A stretch of 64,000 nt of DNA, from the NCBI GenBank assembly GCA_020636075.1, contig JACJYO010000001.1, forward strand, positions 310,001-374,000. Reading direction: 5' to 3'. Positions 1 to 9,535 of this stretch are shown here, piece by piece. The notes under the pieces are model-generated. The model did not search any database. It was given only the letters and a program-made list of their open reading frames with translations, and had not been told where the DNA came from. Each line of letters opens with the position of its first letter. Position 1 is the first letter of the stretch. The position numbers and the translations under genes are program-made. Source of the DNA: Lewinellaceae bacterium. GTDB taxonomy: Bacteria; Bacteroidota; Bacteroidia; Chitinophagales; Saprospiraceae.

Positions 1-1043
1 AGTACTGTAGGGGCTACACGCTTGTCGCCCATTTCATACGTGCTCATCAGGTCGTCGGAAACACGCTTGACGCGGTCGCCAGGATTTCCACCGGCAAAAG
101 GCAAATTGGCCGCCCCCCAGGGCTGGTCATAATAATCCGTGGGAAACAAACCGCCGGCCCCTGTTCCATACTGGACATCAAAAATGATCTCCGCATTATT
201 TTCATTGTCGTAATCGAAAATATCGGCATAATTGGTCAGCATGCTGAATTCATTGCTGCCGATAATTTCATTCAACAGGCCAATAGCTTTGCCATACTCA
301 TTTGAGCCCAAACAGGGTCCGTCCGGATGCAATTTGGGTCCGGAGCGGGTCATGTACACCCGTGCCAGGATACCTTTGGCAGCCCAGGATGTTGCACGGC
401 CCAAGTCGGCGCCGCCATAAGAACGTGGTAAGGCGCTCGCAGCAAATTCCAGGTCGGCAATAATCACATCATAAACTTCAGATACCGGGCTTCTGCCAAT
501 GGTAAGCGCTTCGGTAGGTGAAACAAAAGTGGTGACTACCGGTACTTTACCAAACCATTTGACCAGATCAAAATAAAAGTAAGCACGCAGGAAACGAGCT
601 TCCCCTTCAATACGACGGCGCATGTTATCATCGGGCACGGCGCCCGGGTTTTCTTTCAATTTATCCAGTACGGTATTGGCCCGCATGATACCTTCATACG
701 TTCCATTCCAGGCATTGTTGATGGTAGGAATCCCTGCAATTGTTGTCAGGAAATTACCAATTTCAGCATACTCGGCCGGGCCGTTACCCTGGATATAGAT
801 ATTGTCCGATCTGACCTCACCCATATCAATGTAATAGTCTGGCTGTCCTTGTCCGGCAGTACCTACCGCAGTGGGATTAATACCGCCCAAGGCAGAATAA
901 ACACCATTAATCGCCTGAATAAAATCATCGGTAGTTTTATAGAAACCATTACTACCGGGGTCTGAAATGGGTGCCAGGTCGAGCTCATCCTCGCAGGCGC
1001 CCAGCGTAAATATTGATAATAGTAAAAGGAATATCTTTTTCAT
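1..1043 (-). CDS. SusD/RagB-family outer-membrane glycan-binding lipoprotein (partial, C-terminus beyond window)
   Basis: Reading the minus strand from the ATG at 1043 gives an open frame of about 347 codons that runs off the left edge. It starts with a lipoprotein signal peptide: a hydrophobic stretch, then LGAC with the lipidated Cys at residue 17, followed by acidic residues (EDELD) as in surface-exposed Bacteroidota lipoproteins. The mature part has the SusD N-terminal pattern (TTDDFIQAINGVYSALGG, then RRRIEGEARFLRAYFYFDLVKWFG). SusD proteins cap the SusC transporter and bind oligosaccharide at the cell surface. The gene lies 114 bp downstream of the SusC gene on the same strand, so the two form a SusCD pair. 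The substrate cannot be read directly; the neighbouring rhamnose genes suggest a rhamnose-containing glycan. Confidence 0.95.
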   Translation of the reverse strand, partial: MKKIFLLLLSIFTLGACEDELDLAPISDPGSNGFYKTTDDFIQAINGVYSALGGINPTAVGTAGQGQPDYYIDMGEVRSDNIYIQGNGPAEYAEIGNFLTTIAGIPTINNAWNGTYEGIMRANTVLDKLKENPGAVPDDNMRRRIEGEARFLRAYFYFDLVKWFGKVPVVTTFVSPTEALTIGRSPVSEVYDVIIADLEFAASALPRSYGGADLGRATSWAAKGILARVYMTRSGPKLHPDGPCLGSNEYGKAIGLLNEIIGSNEFSMLTNYADIFDYDNENNAEIIFDVQYGTGAGGLFPTDYYDQPWGAANLPFAGGNPGDRVKRVSDDLMSTYEMGDKRVAPTV

Positions 1044-1157
1044 CAGAATAAAAGTTTAAGTTGAAAGGATTCCCGTTCCAAGGTGGTCAGGGTATCAAAA
1101 ATCTGTTCAGCCATCCTCCCGCACATGGTTCGTTCAGGAGAATCATTCCGATATCGA

Positions 1158-4100
1158 TTAAAAAGTGAAATTAAGCCCGAAGATCACAGATTTTGACAAG
1201 GGGAATGCACCGTAGTCATCACCCTGTTCATTCACTGCTTCCGGGTTAAACCCGCCATCATATTTGTCGTTACCGAAATAGTTTTCGGCAGTCACAAAAA
1301 TTCTGGCGCCACTGATACTTTTAGTTCTGATCAGGCTGCCCAAATTATAACCAAGGGTAATATTCCGCAGCCTCCAATAATCATTGGGATACAGCCAGTC
1401 GGTGTTTTTGATCCGGCCAAAGGTGGAATATGCTTTTCCACGCCGACCGTCTCCCGGATCGGAAGGCGACCTCCAGCGATCGCGGTAAAAACCAAGGGCA
1501 TTATCATTGTAGCCTTGTCCTGTGCGGTCCATGGCACGTCCGAAAGTCGAGTAGATCACCCCGCCCCACTGGCCTTGCAGCAGGAAGCTGAGATCCAGTC
1601 CTTTCCAACTGAATGTATTGGTAATACCCCAAACATAGTCGGGATTGGGATGGCCTGAAAGCACCCGGTCATCGGGCGTGATTTTACCATCACCATTTGC
1701 ATCCAAATATTTCGGATCGCCTTCTTTTTGGTTGCCATAAAGTGCAGCGCCGCCGTCGATATCTGCCTGGCTCAGGATACCGATCATTTGCACCACGTAG
1801 ATGCTGTACATGGGCTCACCAACCATCAGGATATTGTGGTTGATGTCGTAGGCCCCTCCAAGGATTGGTGCATTTTCGGGCCCTAACTGCTTGACTTCAT
1901 TAGAGTTGTGACTAAAATTCACGCTGGTAGTCCAGGAGAATTCGCCCGTCAGGTTACGGGTCGCCAGTTCAACTTCCCAACCCTTGTTCAACACTTCCCC
2001 GATATTGGTCAAGGCAGTTGAAAATCCTACCGAAGTGGGAATTGGAATATTCAACAACAGGTCGGTGTTCTTCTTGGTGTAGTAATCAAAAGAAGCAAAA
2101 ATGCGGTTATTGAAGAGGCCGAAGTCCACTCCAAAATCAAGTGTTTGCGACTCTTCCCAGCTCAAGCCTGCATTGGCAAAGTTGCCGGGCACCTGGCCTG
2201 CAGCCAAGGTTCCGCCAAAGGAGTAATTCGCAAATTCAAGAATGGAAACATGGGAATAATCACCAATGCCATTATTACCCGAAATACCCCAGCTTCCCCG
2301 AAGTTTCAAGCTGCTGATGAAATCCACATCCTTCATAAATTCCTCTTCCGATACCCGCCAACCCGCAGATACAGAGGGGAAGACCCCCCATTTGGTATCG
2401 GGACCGAACCTGGATGAACCATCCCGGCGCAATGACGCGGCTAAAAGATACCGGTCATTATAGTTGTATTGCACCCGGCCAAAGTACGAGATCAGGGTGT
2501 TCTTGGTTTCCCGGGTAAAGGTTGCGGCAGTAACATTTGCAGCGTTTAGCGTGGTAACGACGTCCGAATTAAATCCGGATACCCGGATATCATAATTATC
2601 AAACTTACTAGTGTTGTAGGATGTACCGACAATTGCCGACACATTGTGCTGGCCGCCAAAGGTTTTGTTGTACGAAAGCGTGTTCTCGTTTACAAACGTC
2701 TGGCGGCGGTAGCCACTGGCTCTGCCCGAGGCCGATCTGTTACCTTTTGCCCCGGAAACCCAGGCAGCCCTGTACATTTTATACGTTTGATCAGCATTGT
2801 CCAGGTTAACGGATGACCGCAGGTCAAGTCCGTTAAACAGCGAATATTGGGCATAAGCCGTGCTAAGCGTTCTGAAAATTTTAGTATCGCCTGTAGTATT
2901 TTCGACAACCCTGACCGGGCTGTTCCTGGAGTTACCCCATCTGTACCGGTCATTATCGCCAACATTGATGTCGAGACCGACCGTATCTTCAGAAACAGGA
3001 ACCACTGAAACTGCCAGGTGCATCTGCTGGTCCTTTCCTTCAACGCCCGAGTTATTTGCGATGGAATACGTAGGTGCGACGTTGATTCCAAATTTTAATC
3101 TGTCACTGGCATTTACCTCCACATTCGCGCGGGCAGAATACTGTTTGTATCCAACACCAATAGCAATGCCTTCCTGGTCGCGGTAGTTTCCTGAAATATA
3201 ATATTTCACGGCGTTGTTGCCGCCCGTGGCGGATAACTGGTAATCCTGCATCATTCCGGTCCGGAACATTTCATCCTGCCAATCGATATACACCAACCCG
3301 GGATGACCAGGCATGGCCCAGCGGTCGTCTTTTATCAAATTAGTATTAAATGTCCCCAAAATGGCCTGTCGTTCGGCAGAAGTCTGGCTGGCTGTTCTGC
3401 CAGGACCCGAAGCTACCCAAGCGGCATCAATCATTTCCGAAGCCCGGTCAATCCATTCTTCTGCACTCAGAATATCTAGTTTTTTAGCCGTTTTATTCCA
3501 TCCAAAATTGACATTGAGATTGATCTTGGGCTTACCGGCCTGGCCGGATTTGGTGGTGATCAACACCACTCCATTGGAAGCCCGCGAGCCGTAGATGGCA
3601 GCTGCCGATGCATCTTTTAATACCTCAATTGACTCGATATCGTTCGGATTGATGTTATCCAGCGGGTTGCCACTGGCAAAGCCGCCGTTTGCATTCTGCT
3701 CCGACACTTCCAAGGGGAAGCCATCGATTACATACAGGGGTTGGTTGTTGGCGCTTATGGAACCTGTACCTCTGACTTGAACGCGAAAACCGGCTCCGGG
3801 CAAACCGCTGGTTTGCTGAATCCGAACCCCGGCCAGTTGGCCAACCATTGCCTGGTCAAGTCGGGCTACGGGCCTTTCAACAAGATTTTCCGCATCCATC
3901 CGGGAAATGGCACTGGTAATGTCTGCCCGTTTCTGGGTACCATAACCGATTACGACAACTTCGTCCAGAATGCTCCCGGCGTTAAGGCTGATTGTTAACA
4001 CGCTCTCATTACCTAAGGCAACTTCCTGGCGCTGATAACCTACATACGAAACGACCAATGCCGTGGCGCCTTCCGGAACACTCAAGGAGAAATGTCCGTT

Positions 4101-4292
4101 TGCATCAGTAACGGCACCGGAACTGGCGCCCTTAACAACAAGAGTAACCCCAATCAAAGGAGTATTGGTTTCTGCATCCAGAACAGATCCGGAAACAGTA
4201 CGCTGGCTCCATCCTAGTTGAAAAGATAATAGGAGTATGCCGAAAGCCAAATACAGTTTTGGCCTGGTCAAAGCATGTACTAGTTGGTTCAT
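1158..4292 (-). CDS. SusC/RagA-family TonB-dependent outer-membrane receptor
   Basis: This 1044-residue protein imports oligosaccharides across the outer membrane using TonB energy. It has a signal peptide (about residues 1-29), a CarboxypepD_reg-like beta domain (about 31-115, TVSGSVLDAETNTPLIGVTL), a plug starting near EVVVIGYGTQKRADIT, and a long beta-barrel ending in a terminal aromatic residue (GLNFTF). The size and the SusC-specific plug motif separate it from siderophore receptors. It precedes the SusD lipoprotein gene on the minus strand and follows a GntR-type regulator gene. I take the ATG at 4292 because it opens directly into the signal peptide. The protein is intact. Confidence 0.97.
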   Translation of the reverse strand: MNQLVHALTRPKLYLAFGILLLSFQLGWSQRTVSGSVLDAETNTPLIGVTLVVKGASSGAVTDANGHFSLSVPEGATALVVSYVGYQRQEVALGNESVLTISLNAGSILDEVVVIGYGTQKRADITSAISRMDAENLVERPVARLDQAMVGQLAGVRIQQTSGLPGAGFRVQVRGTGSISANNQPLYVIDGFPLEVSEQNANGGFASGNPLDNINPNDIESIEVLKDASAAAIYGSRASNGVVLITTKSGQAGKPKINLNVNFGWNKTAKKLDILSAEEWIDRASEMIDAAWVASGPGRTASQTSAERQAILGTFNTNLIKDDRWAMPGHPGLVYIDWQDEMFRTGMMQDYQLSATGGNNAVKYYISGNYRDQEGIAIGVGYKQYSARANVEVNASDRLKFGINVAPTYSIANNSGVEGKDQQMHLAVSVVPVSEDTVGLDINVGDNDRYRWGNSRNSPVRVVENTTGDTKIFRTLSTAYAQYSLFNGLDLRSSVNLDNADQTYKMYRAAWVSGAKGNRSASGRASGYRRQTFVNENTLSYNKTFGGQHNVSAIVGTSYNTSKFDNYDIRVSGFNSDVVTTLNAANVTAATFTRETKNTLISYFGRVQYNYNDRYLLAASLRRDGSSRFGPDTKWGVFPSVSAGWRVSEEEFMKDVDFISSLKLRGSWGISGNNGIGDYSHVSILEFANYSFGGTLAAGQVPGNFANAGLSWEESQTLDFGVDFGLFNNRIFASFDYYTKKNTDLLLNIPIPTSVGFSTALTNIGEVLNKGWEVELATRNLTGEFSWTTSVNFSHNSNEVKQLGPENAPILGGAYDINHNILMVGEPMYSIYVVQMIGILSQADIDGGAALYGNQKEGDPKYLDANGDGKITPDDRVLSGHPNPDYVWGITNTFSWKGLDLSFLLQGQWGGVIYSTFGRAMDRTGQGYNDNALGFYRDRWRSPSDPGDGRRGKAYSTFGRIKNTDWLYPNDYWRLRNITLGYNLGSLIRTKSISGARIFVTAENYFGNDKYDGGFNPEAVNEQGDDYGAFPLSKSVIFGLNFTF

Positions 4293-4675
4293 AAACTACG
4301 TTTTTTTTGACAGAAAAGAGTACAAATGAGTTGGTATTAAATATGTTTCATGATTTTCACTTACCGCCTATAAACTCTGAATATCCACCTAATTCATAAA
4401 TTTGATTTGGCACAAAACTTTCATTCGAAATAATATTTCAATCAAAAGTAGGGACTAATGCCGTAAAACGTTGCCGCAAACAGGCATATTCGGAGAAAAA
4501 CTGTTCTGCACTATTCTGGGTAATTGACCAGAATAGCGAGGCTTTTTTCCATCGATTTGACACCAGGTTCCGGCATGTTTTGGCAGGAGAAAAACCGGGG
4601 CATAAACCCATCTATCCCATTGAGCAGCAAAGGCTCAGCAGGTCCTATGTTCAATTTGGAAAACAGGAAATCTAC
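4293..4675. promoter_or_regulatory. Intergenic region upstream of susC with a candidate -7 element
   Basis: This 383-bp gap between the susC start and the end of the regulator gene has no convincing gene. On the minus strand, positions 4450-4443 read TACTTTTG, a full match to the Bacteroidota -7 consensus TAnnTTTG. The nearest upstream TTTG is 26 bp away, longer than the usual 19-21 bp, so the -33 box is not convincing. If used, this promoter would give a leader of about 140 nt for susC. The rest is AT-rich and otherwise featureless. Confidence 0.35.
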
Positions 4676-5695
4676 CTACAGCGAGTTTCGCAAAACCAAG
4701 CGAAACGGGTTGGCAATATGATCCTTCACATTTTCAAGAATGAGCTGTGCTGCGGTCTTGCCCAATTGCTGAAAGTCGGTGGAGATAATGGTAATTCCGT
4801 CGAGCAAAATTTCTTTAAGCGGCGTTTCATTGTAGGAAATGATCCCCACCTCTTTGCCCACTTTCAGCCCCAGGTTTTTGATCCGTTTGATGAGTGTTAC
4901 CAGATCATCTTCCATGAGATTGATGTAAACTTCATTTTTTTGAATCGGCTCAACAGAAATATCATCAACCACAGCATGATCAAATGCATATTCCGAACAA
5001 AAGCGTTCAAAGCCGGCAAGAATTTCCTTAGGGTGATAGCTGTAAGGTGGAAAAATGATCTTCAACTTTTGGTATTTGCTTAGGAGCTCCAGGGCTTCGA
5101 TTAAAACCGAATAGATGTCTGCCTCAAAATCCTGGTACACCGTCGCGTAATCGCCAACCACGCCTTCCACCTTTTTATCCAGGATGATCAACTTGTGCTT
5201 GGGTAGTTGATTGATCAAATCGCTGGCGTTTTTACCGCCTTCAAGAAAATGTGGGATGATTACGAAGTGGGTATAATTATCATCCTTATGGCTCAAAATG
5301 AGATTTTTGAAAATGCGGAAATCGTTGTTGTAAATAAAAAAATCTATTGCCGCCTGGTCGCCAAGCGTTTGGGAAAAAGCATCGAAAATGATTTTTTTAT
5401 GCGCACTGAGTTTGTTGAACAAGAGGAAAACTTTGGCTTTCTGCTTGAAATTCGTGCTTTTGATGTAGTACCCTTTTCCCGGAATGGAATCTACAATTCC
5501 GATTTCTTTAAGATGCTCGTAAGCCTTTACGATCGTATCCCTGGAAATATCAAACTTGATCAGCAAGCCGTTCACCGAAGGCAACTGATCTCCTACTTTT
5601 ACTGTGCCTTTTTCGACACCGGAAATAATGGAATTTATGATTTGTTTGTACTTGGGAGTTTTGCTGTATTCATTAATTCGGACATTGCAACTCAT
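4676..5695 (-). CDS. GntR-type transcriptional regulator with LacI-like sugar-sensing domain
   Basis: The 339-residue protein starts with a GntR winged helix-turn-helix (about residues 8-78: PKYKQIINSIISGVEKG, QLPSVNGLL, SRDTIVKAYEHL, then the wing GKGYYI). The rest (about 85-339) resembles the periplasmic-binding-protein sensor domain of LacI/GalR regulators, including the late pattern GIISYNETPLKEILLDGITIIS. This GntR-plus-LacI-sensor architecture is common for sugar regulators in Bacteroidota. The gene sits between the susCD pair and the divergent rhamnose operon, so it probably controls both in response to rhamnose or an intermediate. That role is inferred from position. Repeated half-sites lie in the divergent region next to it. 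Confidence 0.9.
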   Translation of the reverse strand: MSCNVRINEYSKTPKYKQIINSIISGVEKGTVKVGDQLPSVNGLLIKFDISRDTIVKAYEHLKEIGIVDSIPGKGYYIKSTNFKQKAKVFLLFNKLSAHKKIIFDAFSQTLGDQAAIDFFIYNNDFRIFKNLILSHKDDNYTHFVIIPHFLEGGKNASDLINQLPKHKLIILDKKVEGVVGDYATVYQDFEADIYSVLIEALELLSKYQKLKIIFPPYSYHPKEILAGFERFCSEYAFDHAVVDDISVEPIQKNEVYINLMEDDLVTLIKRIKNLGLKVGKEVGIISYNETPLKEILLDGITIISTDFQQLGKTAAQLILENVKDHIANPFRLVLRNSL

Positions 5696-6056
5696 AGTAA
5701 CCCAAGTTTATTTTTTCAAAATTAAATGACCGGATTTTTCGATCTTAAAGTTAATTCATATTGCTTTATCGCAGGTTTTCAGAATTAACAAATCCTACAC
5801 TGTTTTTTCAAAATGCAGAACAGTGCAGAACACTTTTTTGTACAAACCCGAACACTGCGGAACAGAACTCCTGGGACTTTGACCTAATTTTGATACAATT
5901 TTCAGAGCAACCTGTCGACATTTTCACCGCGCAAATAACTGATAACCGACGCTCTTTTAACAATCCGCAACAAGATAAATTCCGGAAAAAATCATCATCC
6001 CGGGCCGATGAGATGTCACTAATTCCGGATTCAATAAATTAAAAACGCACTCCTCC
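5696..6056. promoter_or_regulatory. Divergent control region between the regulator and the rhamnose operon
   Basis: This 361-bp region separates the minus-strand regulator from the plus-strand rhamnose operon and contains no gene. Positions 5885-5892 read TAATTTTG, a full match to the Bacteroidota -7 element on the plus strand; no good -33 TTTG stands 19-21 bp upstream. The predicted transcript would carry a leader of about 150 nt before 6057. Direct repeats of TGCAGAACA lie just upstream (5814-5865), where a regulator would act. Confidence 0.5.
5814..5865. repeat. Phased direct repeats TGC(A/G)GAACA(G/C), candidate operator
   Basis: Three copies of a 10-bp word are visible: TGCAGAACAG at 5814-5823, TGCAGAACAC at 5824-5833 and TGCGGAACAG at 5856-5865. 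A partial copy CGAACAC lies at 5850-5856. Starts are 10 bp and 32 bp apart, about one and three helical turns, so all copies face the same side of the DNA. They sit 20-70 bp upstream of the -7 element at 5885. Binding by the adjacent GntR-type regulator is an inference. Confidence 0.5.
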
Positions 6057-8156
6057 ATGAATGTAAAAACTTTTGAACACGTCGACTATTTGTGGGATGA
6101 CAAAAAAGCAGCCAGCCTCGAAGGCGATGAGGTAGCCCTGTTCCTTTACCGGTCGAATGTGTTGGGCGCCGACTTGCGCATTACCAATTACGGTGGCGGG
6201 AATACCAGTTGTAAAACCATCGAAGCAGATCCGTTGACTGGGCAAAATGTCGAAGTGATGTGGGTGAAAGGCTCTGGTGGCGACATTGGAACATTGACCC
6301 GTAAAGGCATCGCCGGATTGTATGTCGACCGGTTGCGCGCACTGAAGCGGGTATATCGGGGCCTGGAACACGAAGATGAAATGGTGGCTTTGTTCAACCA
6401 TTGTTTATACGATCTGGACAGCCGCGCGCCATCCATCGATACCCCCTTGCACGGGCTTTTGCCTTTCAAACATATTGACCACCTCCACCCGGATGCATTG
6501 ATCGCGGTGGCTGCCGCCAAAGACAGCCAGGCTGTTACCCATGAAATTTGGGGCGATACCATGGGCTGGGTCCCCTGGCAACGCCCCGGCTTCGACCTCG
6601 GCCTGCAATTGGAAAAGTGCCTAGAAGAAAACCCCGATATTCGTGGGATCGTTTTGGGCAGCCACGGCCTGTTTACCTGGGGCGACACATCGTATGCCTG
6701 CTACATGAACAGCCTCGAAGTCATCGAGCAAGCTTCCAACTACATTGAAGAACGCCAAGGTAAAAAGCGGCCGGTGTTTGGCGGCCAAACGCAAAAAAGC
6801 CTGCCGGCAACCGACCGGCATAATCAGGCGGCTCAACTTGCACCCGTACTGCGAGGGCTTTGTTCCGGGTACCAAAAAATGATCGGCCACTTTACCGACG
6901 ACGAACGGGTACTGGAATTCATCAACAGCCAGGACTTGAACAAACTGGCCCCCCTGGGCACTTCCTGCCCGGACCATTTTCTGCGCACGAAAATCAAACC
7001 CCTGGTTTTGAACCTGCCCGCCAACGCAGACTTGTCGGATGCCGCGGCAGTACGCGCACAACTGGAACCGCTATTTGAGCAATACCGCCAGGATTACGCC
7101 GACTACTACCAATCCTGCAAACACCCCAACAGCCCGGCCATGCGCGACCCGAATCCGGTCGTTATTTTGTACCCGGGTGTCGGCATGTTTACCTTTTCAA
7201 AAAACAAACAAACAGCCCGCGTTGCCAGTGAGTTTTACATCAATGCAATCAACGTAATGCGCGGCGCCGAAGCCATATCAGAATATGCTGCCCTTCCACG
7301 CCAGGAGGCTTTCGACATTGAATACTGGCTGTTGGAGGAAGCAAAACTCCAGCGCATGCCGCCGGAAAAGCCCCTTTCCGGACGGGTAGCCATCATTACC
7401 GGTGCTGGTGGCGGCATTGGGAAGGCTATTGCCGACAAACTGGCGGCTGAAGGCGCCAATGTCGTATTGACTGACGTTGCCGAAGACCGTATTCAGGAAG
7501 CGAACAGCAGTTTTGCCAGAGATACCTCCACCTATGCGGTTTGTGATGTCACCGACGATCAGTCTGTGGCAGCAGCATTTAAAAAGGCTTGCCTTGAATT
7601 TGGCGGTGCAGACATTGTGGTTCACAGTGCCGGATTGGCCATTTCCAAACCCTTGGAAGAAACCTCGCTGAACGACTGGGCCTTGTTGCAAAATGTTCTG
7701 GTCAAAGGGCAATTTTTGATGGCCCAAACCGGAACGGAGATTATGCGCAAGCAAGGTTTTGGTGGCGACATTATCAATATTGCCAGTAAAAACGGCCTGG
7801 TTTCCGGCCCGAATAACGTGGCCTATGGCACCGCCAAAGCAGCCCAGCAACATATGACCCGATTGTTGGCGGCAGAACTCGGCAAAGACAATATCCGCGT
7901 TAACACCGTCAACCCCGACGGGGTTATAGTCGGCAGTAAAATATGGGAGGGCGCCTGGTCGGAAGGTCGTGCAAAAGCCTACGGTATTAAGGTTGAAGAT
8001 TTGCCGGAACATTACGCAAAACGCAACCTGCTCCACAAGGTCATATTGCCGGAAGACATTGCAAATGGCGTATTTGTGTTGATTGCTATTTTGAAAAAAA
8101 GTACCGGGAACACGATTAATGTGGACGGTGGTATGGAAGCGGCGTTCGTGCGGTAA
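6057..8156 (+). CDS. rhaEW: Bifunctional L-rhamnulose-1-phosphate aldolase / L-lactaldehyde dehydrogenase (aldolase-SDR fusion)
   Basis: This 699-residue protein fuses two enzymes. The first part (about residues 15-420) is a class II aldolase/adducin-type domain, with the His-rich metal region HIDHLHPDA; it would split L-rhamnulose 1-phosphate into dihydroxyacetone phosphate and L-lactaldehyde. The second part (about 438-697) is a short-chain dehydrogenase with the cofactor motif TGAGGGIG at 448-455 and catalytic residues Ser577, Tyr590 and Lys594. It would oxidise L-lactaldehyde to L-lactate with NAD+. Such fusions are known from rhamnose pathways of Chloroflexus and Bacteroidota. It is the first gene of the rhamnose operon. 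A hairpin with a short T tract follows before the isomerase gene. Confidence 0.93.
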   Translation: MNVKTFEHVDYLWDDKKAASLEGDEVALFLYRSNVLGADLRITNYGGGNTSCKTIEADPLTGQNVEVMWVKGSGGDIGTLTRKGIAGLYVDRLRALKRVYRGLEHEDEMVALFNHCLYDLDSRAPSIDTPLHGLLPFKHIDHLHPDALIAVAAAKDSQAVTHEIWGDTMGWVPWQRPGFDLGLQLEKCLEENPDIRGIVLGSHGLFTWGDTSYACYMNSLEVIEQASNYIEERQGKKRPVFGGQTQKSLPATDRHNQAAQLAPVLRGLCSGYQKMIGHFTDDERVLEFINSQDLNKLAPLGTSCPDHFLRTKIKPLVLNLPANADLSDAAAVRAQLEPLFEQYRQDYADYYQSCKHPNSPAMRDPNPVVILYPGVGMFTFSKNKQTARVASEFYINAINVMRGAEAISEYAALPRQEAFDIEYWLLEEAKLQRMPPEKPLSGRVAIITGAGGGIGKAIADKLAAEGANVVLTDVAEDRIQEANSSFARDTSTYAVCDVTDDQSVAAAFKKACLEFGGADIVVHSAGLAISKPLEETSLNDWALLQNVLVKGQFLMAQTGTEIMRKQGFGGDIINIASKNGLVSGPNNVAYGTAKAAQQHMTRLLAAELGKDNIRVNTVNPDGVIVGSKIWEGAWSEGRAKAYGIKVEDLPEHYAKRNLLHKVILPEDIANGVFVLIAILKKSTGNTINVDGGMEAAFVR

Positions 8157-8192
8157 TCGGATACAATCTGAAGAATTTTTATTGGTTAGGGC

Positions 8193-8222
8193 ACTGGCGG
8201 TATCCTATGTGGTGCCGCCAGT
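8193..8222 (+). terminator. Hairpin between the aldolase-fusion and isomerase genes (possible attenuator)
   Basis: ACTGGCGG at 8193-8200 pairs perfectly with CCGCCAGT at 8215-8222 and is followed by TTTT. This resembles a weak intrinsic terminator or a 3'-end processing site inside the operon. It could lower expression of downstream genes relative to the aldolase. No alternative promoter was recognised in the short stretch before 8241. Confidence 0.45.
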
Positions 8223-8240
8223 TTTAAATCAACTTACATA

Positions 8241-9524
8241 ATGCGCATTAATACCTCCCAGCTATCGGATCATAATAACCAGCTTTCTTCAAACCACGCG
8301 GAATCGTACAATTTTCTCCGCGAACAACTCGGCAAAAAAGGTGTCGATGCCGATCAATTAGTGACCCAACTCGCCGGTTTGCAAATCGCCATCCCCAGCT
8401 GGGCGCTTGGCGCCGGCGGCACGCGTTTCGGACGGTTTTCCTACGGTGGTGAGCCAGCCAGCCTGGAGCAAAAAATCGACGATATTGGAATTTTACACGC
8501 ACTCACCGGGGCTGCTGGGGCAGTTTCGCTGCATATTCCGTGGGATATCCCCCGCGATGCACAAGCCATCCGTGAACAGGCTGCTTCCCTGGGGATCGTA
8601 TTCGACGCCGTCAATTCAAATACTTTTCAGGATCAGAAAAACCAGGCCCATAGCTATAAATTCGGCTCGCTTTGCCATACTGAAAAAGCGGTGCGGGACC
8701 AAGCCATCGAACACAACCGGGAGGTCATTGAAACCGGGGAAGCATTGGGCTCCAAAAGCATAACCGTATGGTTAGCCGATGGCGCATCGTTTCCTGGTCA
8801 AAACAACCTGCGCAAGGCACTGCAGCATACCCGGGAAAGTCTCCAGGCAATTTATGGTTACTTGCCAGCCGATTGGAAAATGTACATCGAATACAAACCC
8901 TACGAGCCCAATTTTTACAGTACGGTTATTCAGGATTGGGGCACGTCCTATTTGCTGGCAACTGCCTGCGGGGAGCGGGCTTATACCCTGGTCGACCTGG
9001 GACACCACCTTCCCAACACCAACATCGAACAGATCGTCGCTACCCTGATGCTCCAGGGTAAACTTGGCGGTTTCCATTTTAACGACAGCAAATATGGCGA
9101 CGACGACCTCACCGTCGGCAGCATCAAACCCTACCAGCTCTTCCTCATTTTCAATGAACTGGTATACGGTATGCAACACAACAACGCGGGTAACCCGCCG
9201 CTTGCCTGGATGATCGACGCCAGCCACAATGTGAAAGACCCATTGGAAGACCTTATCCAAAGCCTGGAAGCCATCTGGCTGGCTTACGCCCAGGCACTCC
9301 TGGTAGATAGCAAATCCCTGGAAATTGCGCAGGAATCCAACGACGTTACCCGGGCACAGGAAATCCTCCAGGATGCTTTCCGCACGGATGTCCGCCCATT
9401 GCTTCGCGAGGCCCGGTTGCAACACGGCGCCGCAGTCGCCCCCCTCACACTTTACAGAAACCTGAATGTCCGACAGGAACTGATTCGCGAACGCGGTAAA
9501 ACCACGGTGGCTACAGGCTTGTAA
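8241..9524 (+). CDS. rhaI: L-rhamnose isomerase (RhaI type, TIM barrel)
   Basis: This 427-residue sugar isomerase interconverts L-rhamnose and L-rhamnulose, the first step of the pathway. It resembles the RhaI branch (Pseudomonas/rhizobial type) and not E. coli RhaA. Visible landmarks are LHIPWDIP, the metal-site region LVDLGHHLPNTN, GGFHFNDSKYGDDDL and MIDASHNVKDPLEDLIQS, spread along a xylose-isomerase-like barrel as expected. Its place between the aldolase fusion and a sugar kinase supports rhamnose as substrate. The ATG at 8241 is the first in frame and leaves an 84-bp gap containing a hairpin. The protein is intact and cytoplasmic (no signal peptide). Confidence 0.92.
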   Translation: MRINTSQLSDHNNQLSSNHAESYNFLREQLGKKGVDADQLVTQLAGLQIAIPSWALGAGGTRFGRFSYGGEPASLEQKIDDIGILHALTGAAGAVSLHIPWDIPRDAQAIREQAASLGIVFDAVNSNTFQDQKNQAHSYKFGSLCHTEKAVRDQAIEHNREVIETGEALGSKSITVWLADGASFPGQNNLRKALQHTRESLQAIYGYLPADWKMYIEYKPYEPNFYSTVIQDWGTSYLLATACGERAYTLVDLGHHLPNTNIEQIVATLMLQGKLGGFHFNDSKYGDDDLTVGSIKPYQLFLIFNELVYGMQHNNAGNPPLAWMIDASHNVKDPLEDLIQSLEAIWLAYAQALLVDSKSLEIAQESNDVTRAQEILQDAFRTDVRPLLREARLQHGAAVAPLTLYRNLNVRQELIRERGKTTVATGL

Positions 9525-9535
9525 AAATTAGGAAG

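Noticed and set aside
5207..5725. 172-codon plus-strand frame opposite the regulator
   Set aside because: It is antisense to a clear GntR-type regulator and has no domain.
7278..8036. 252-codon minus-strand frame opposite the dehydrogenase domain
   Set aside because: It is fully antisense to a clear SDR domain and has no recognisable motif.
8772..9425. 217-codon minus-strand frame opposite rhaI
   Set aside because: Antisense to the isomerase and without domain features; a by-product of codon usage.
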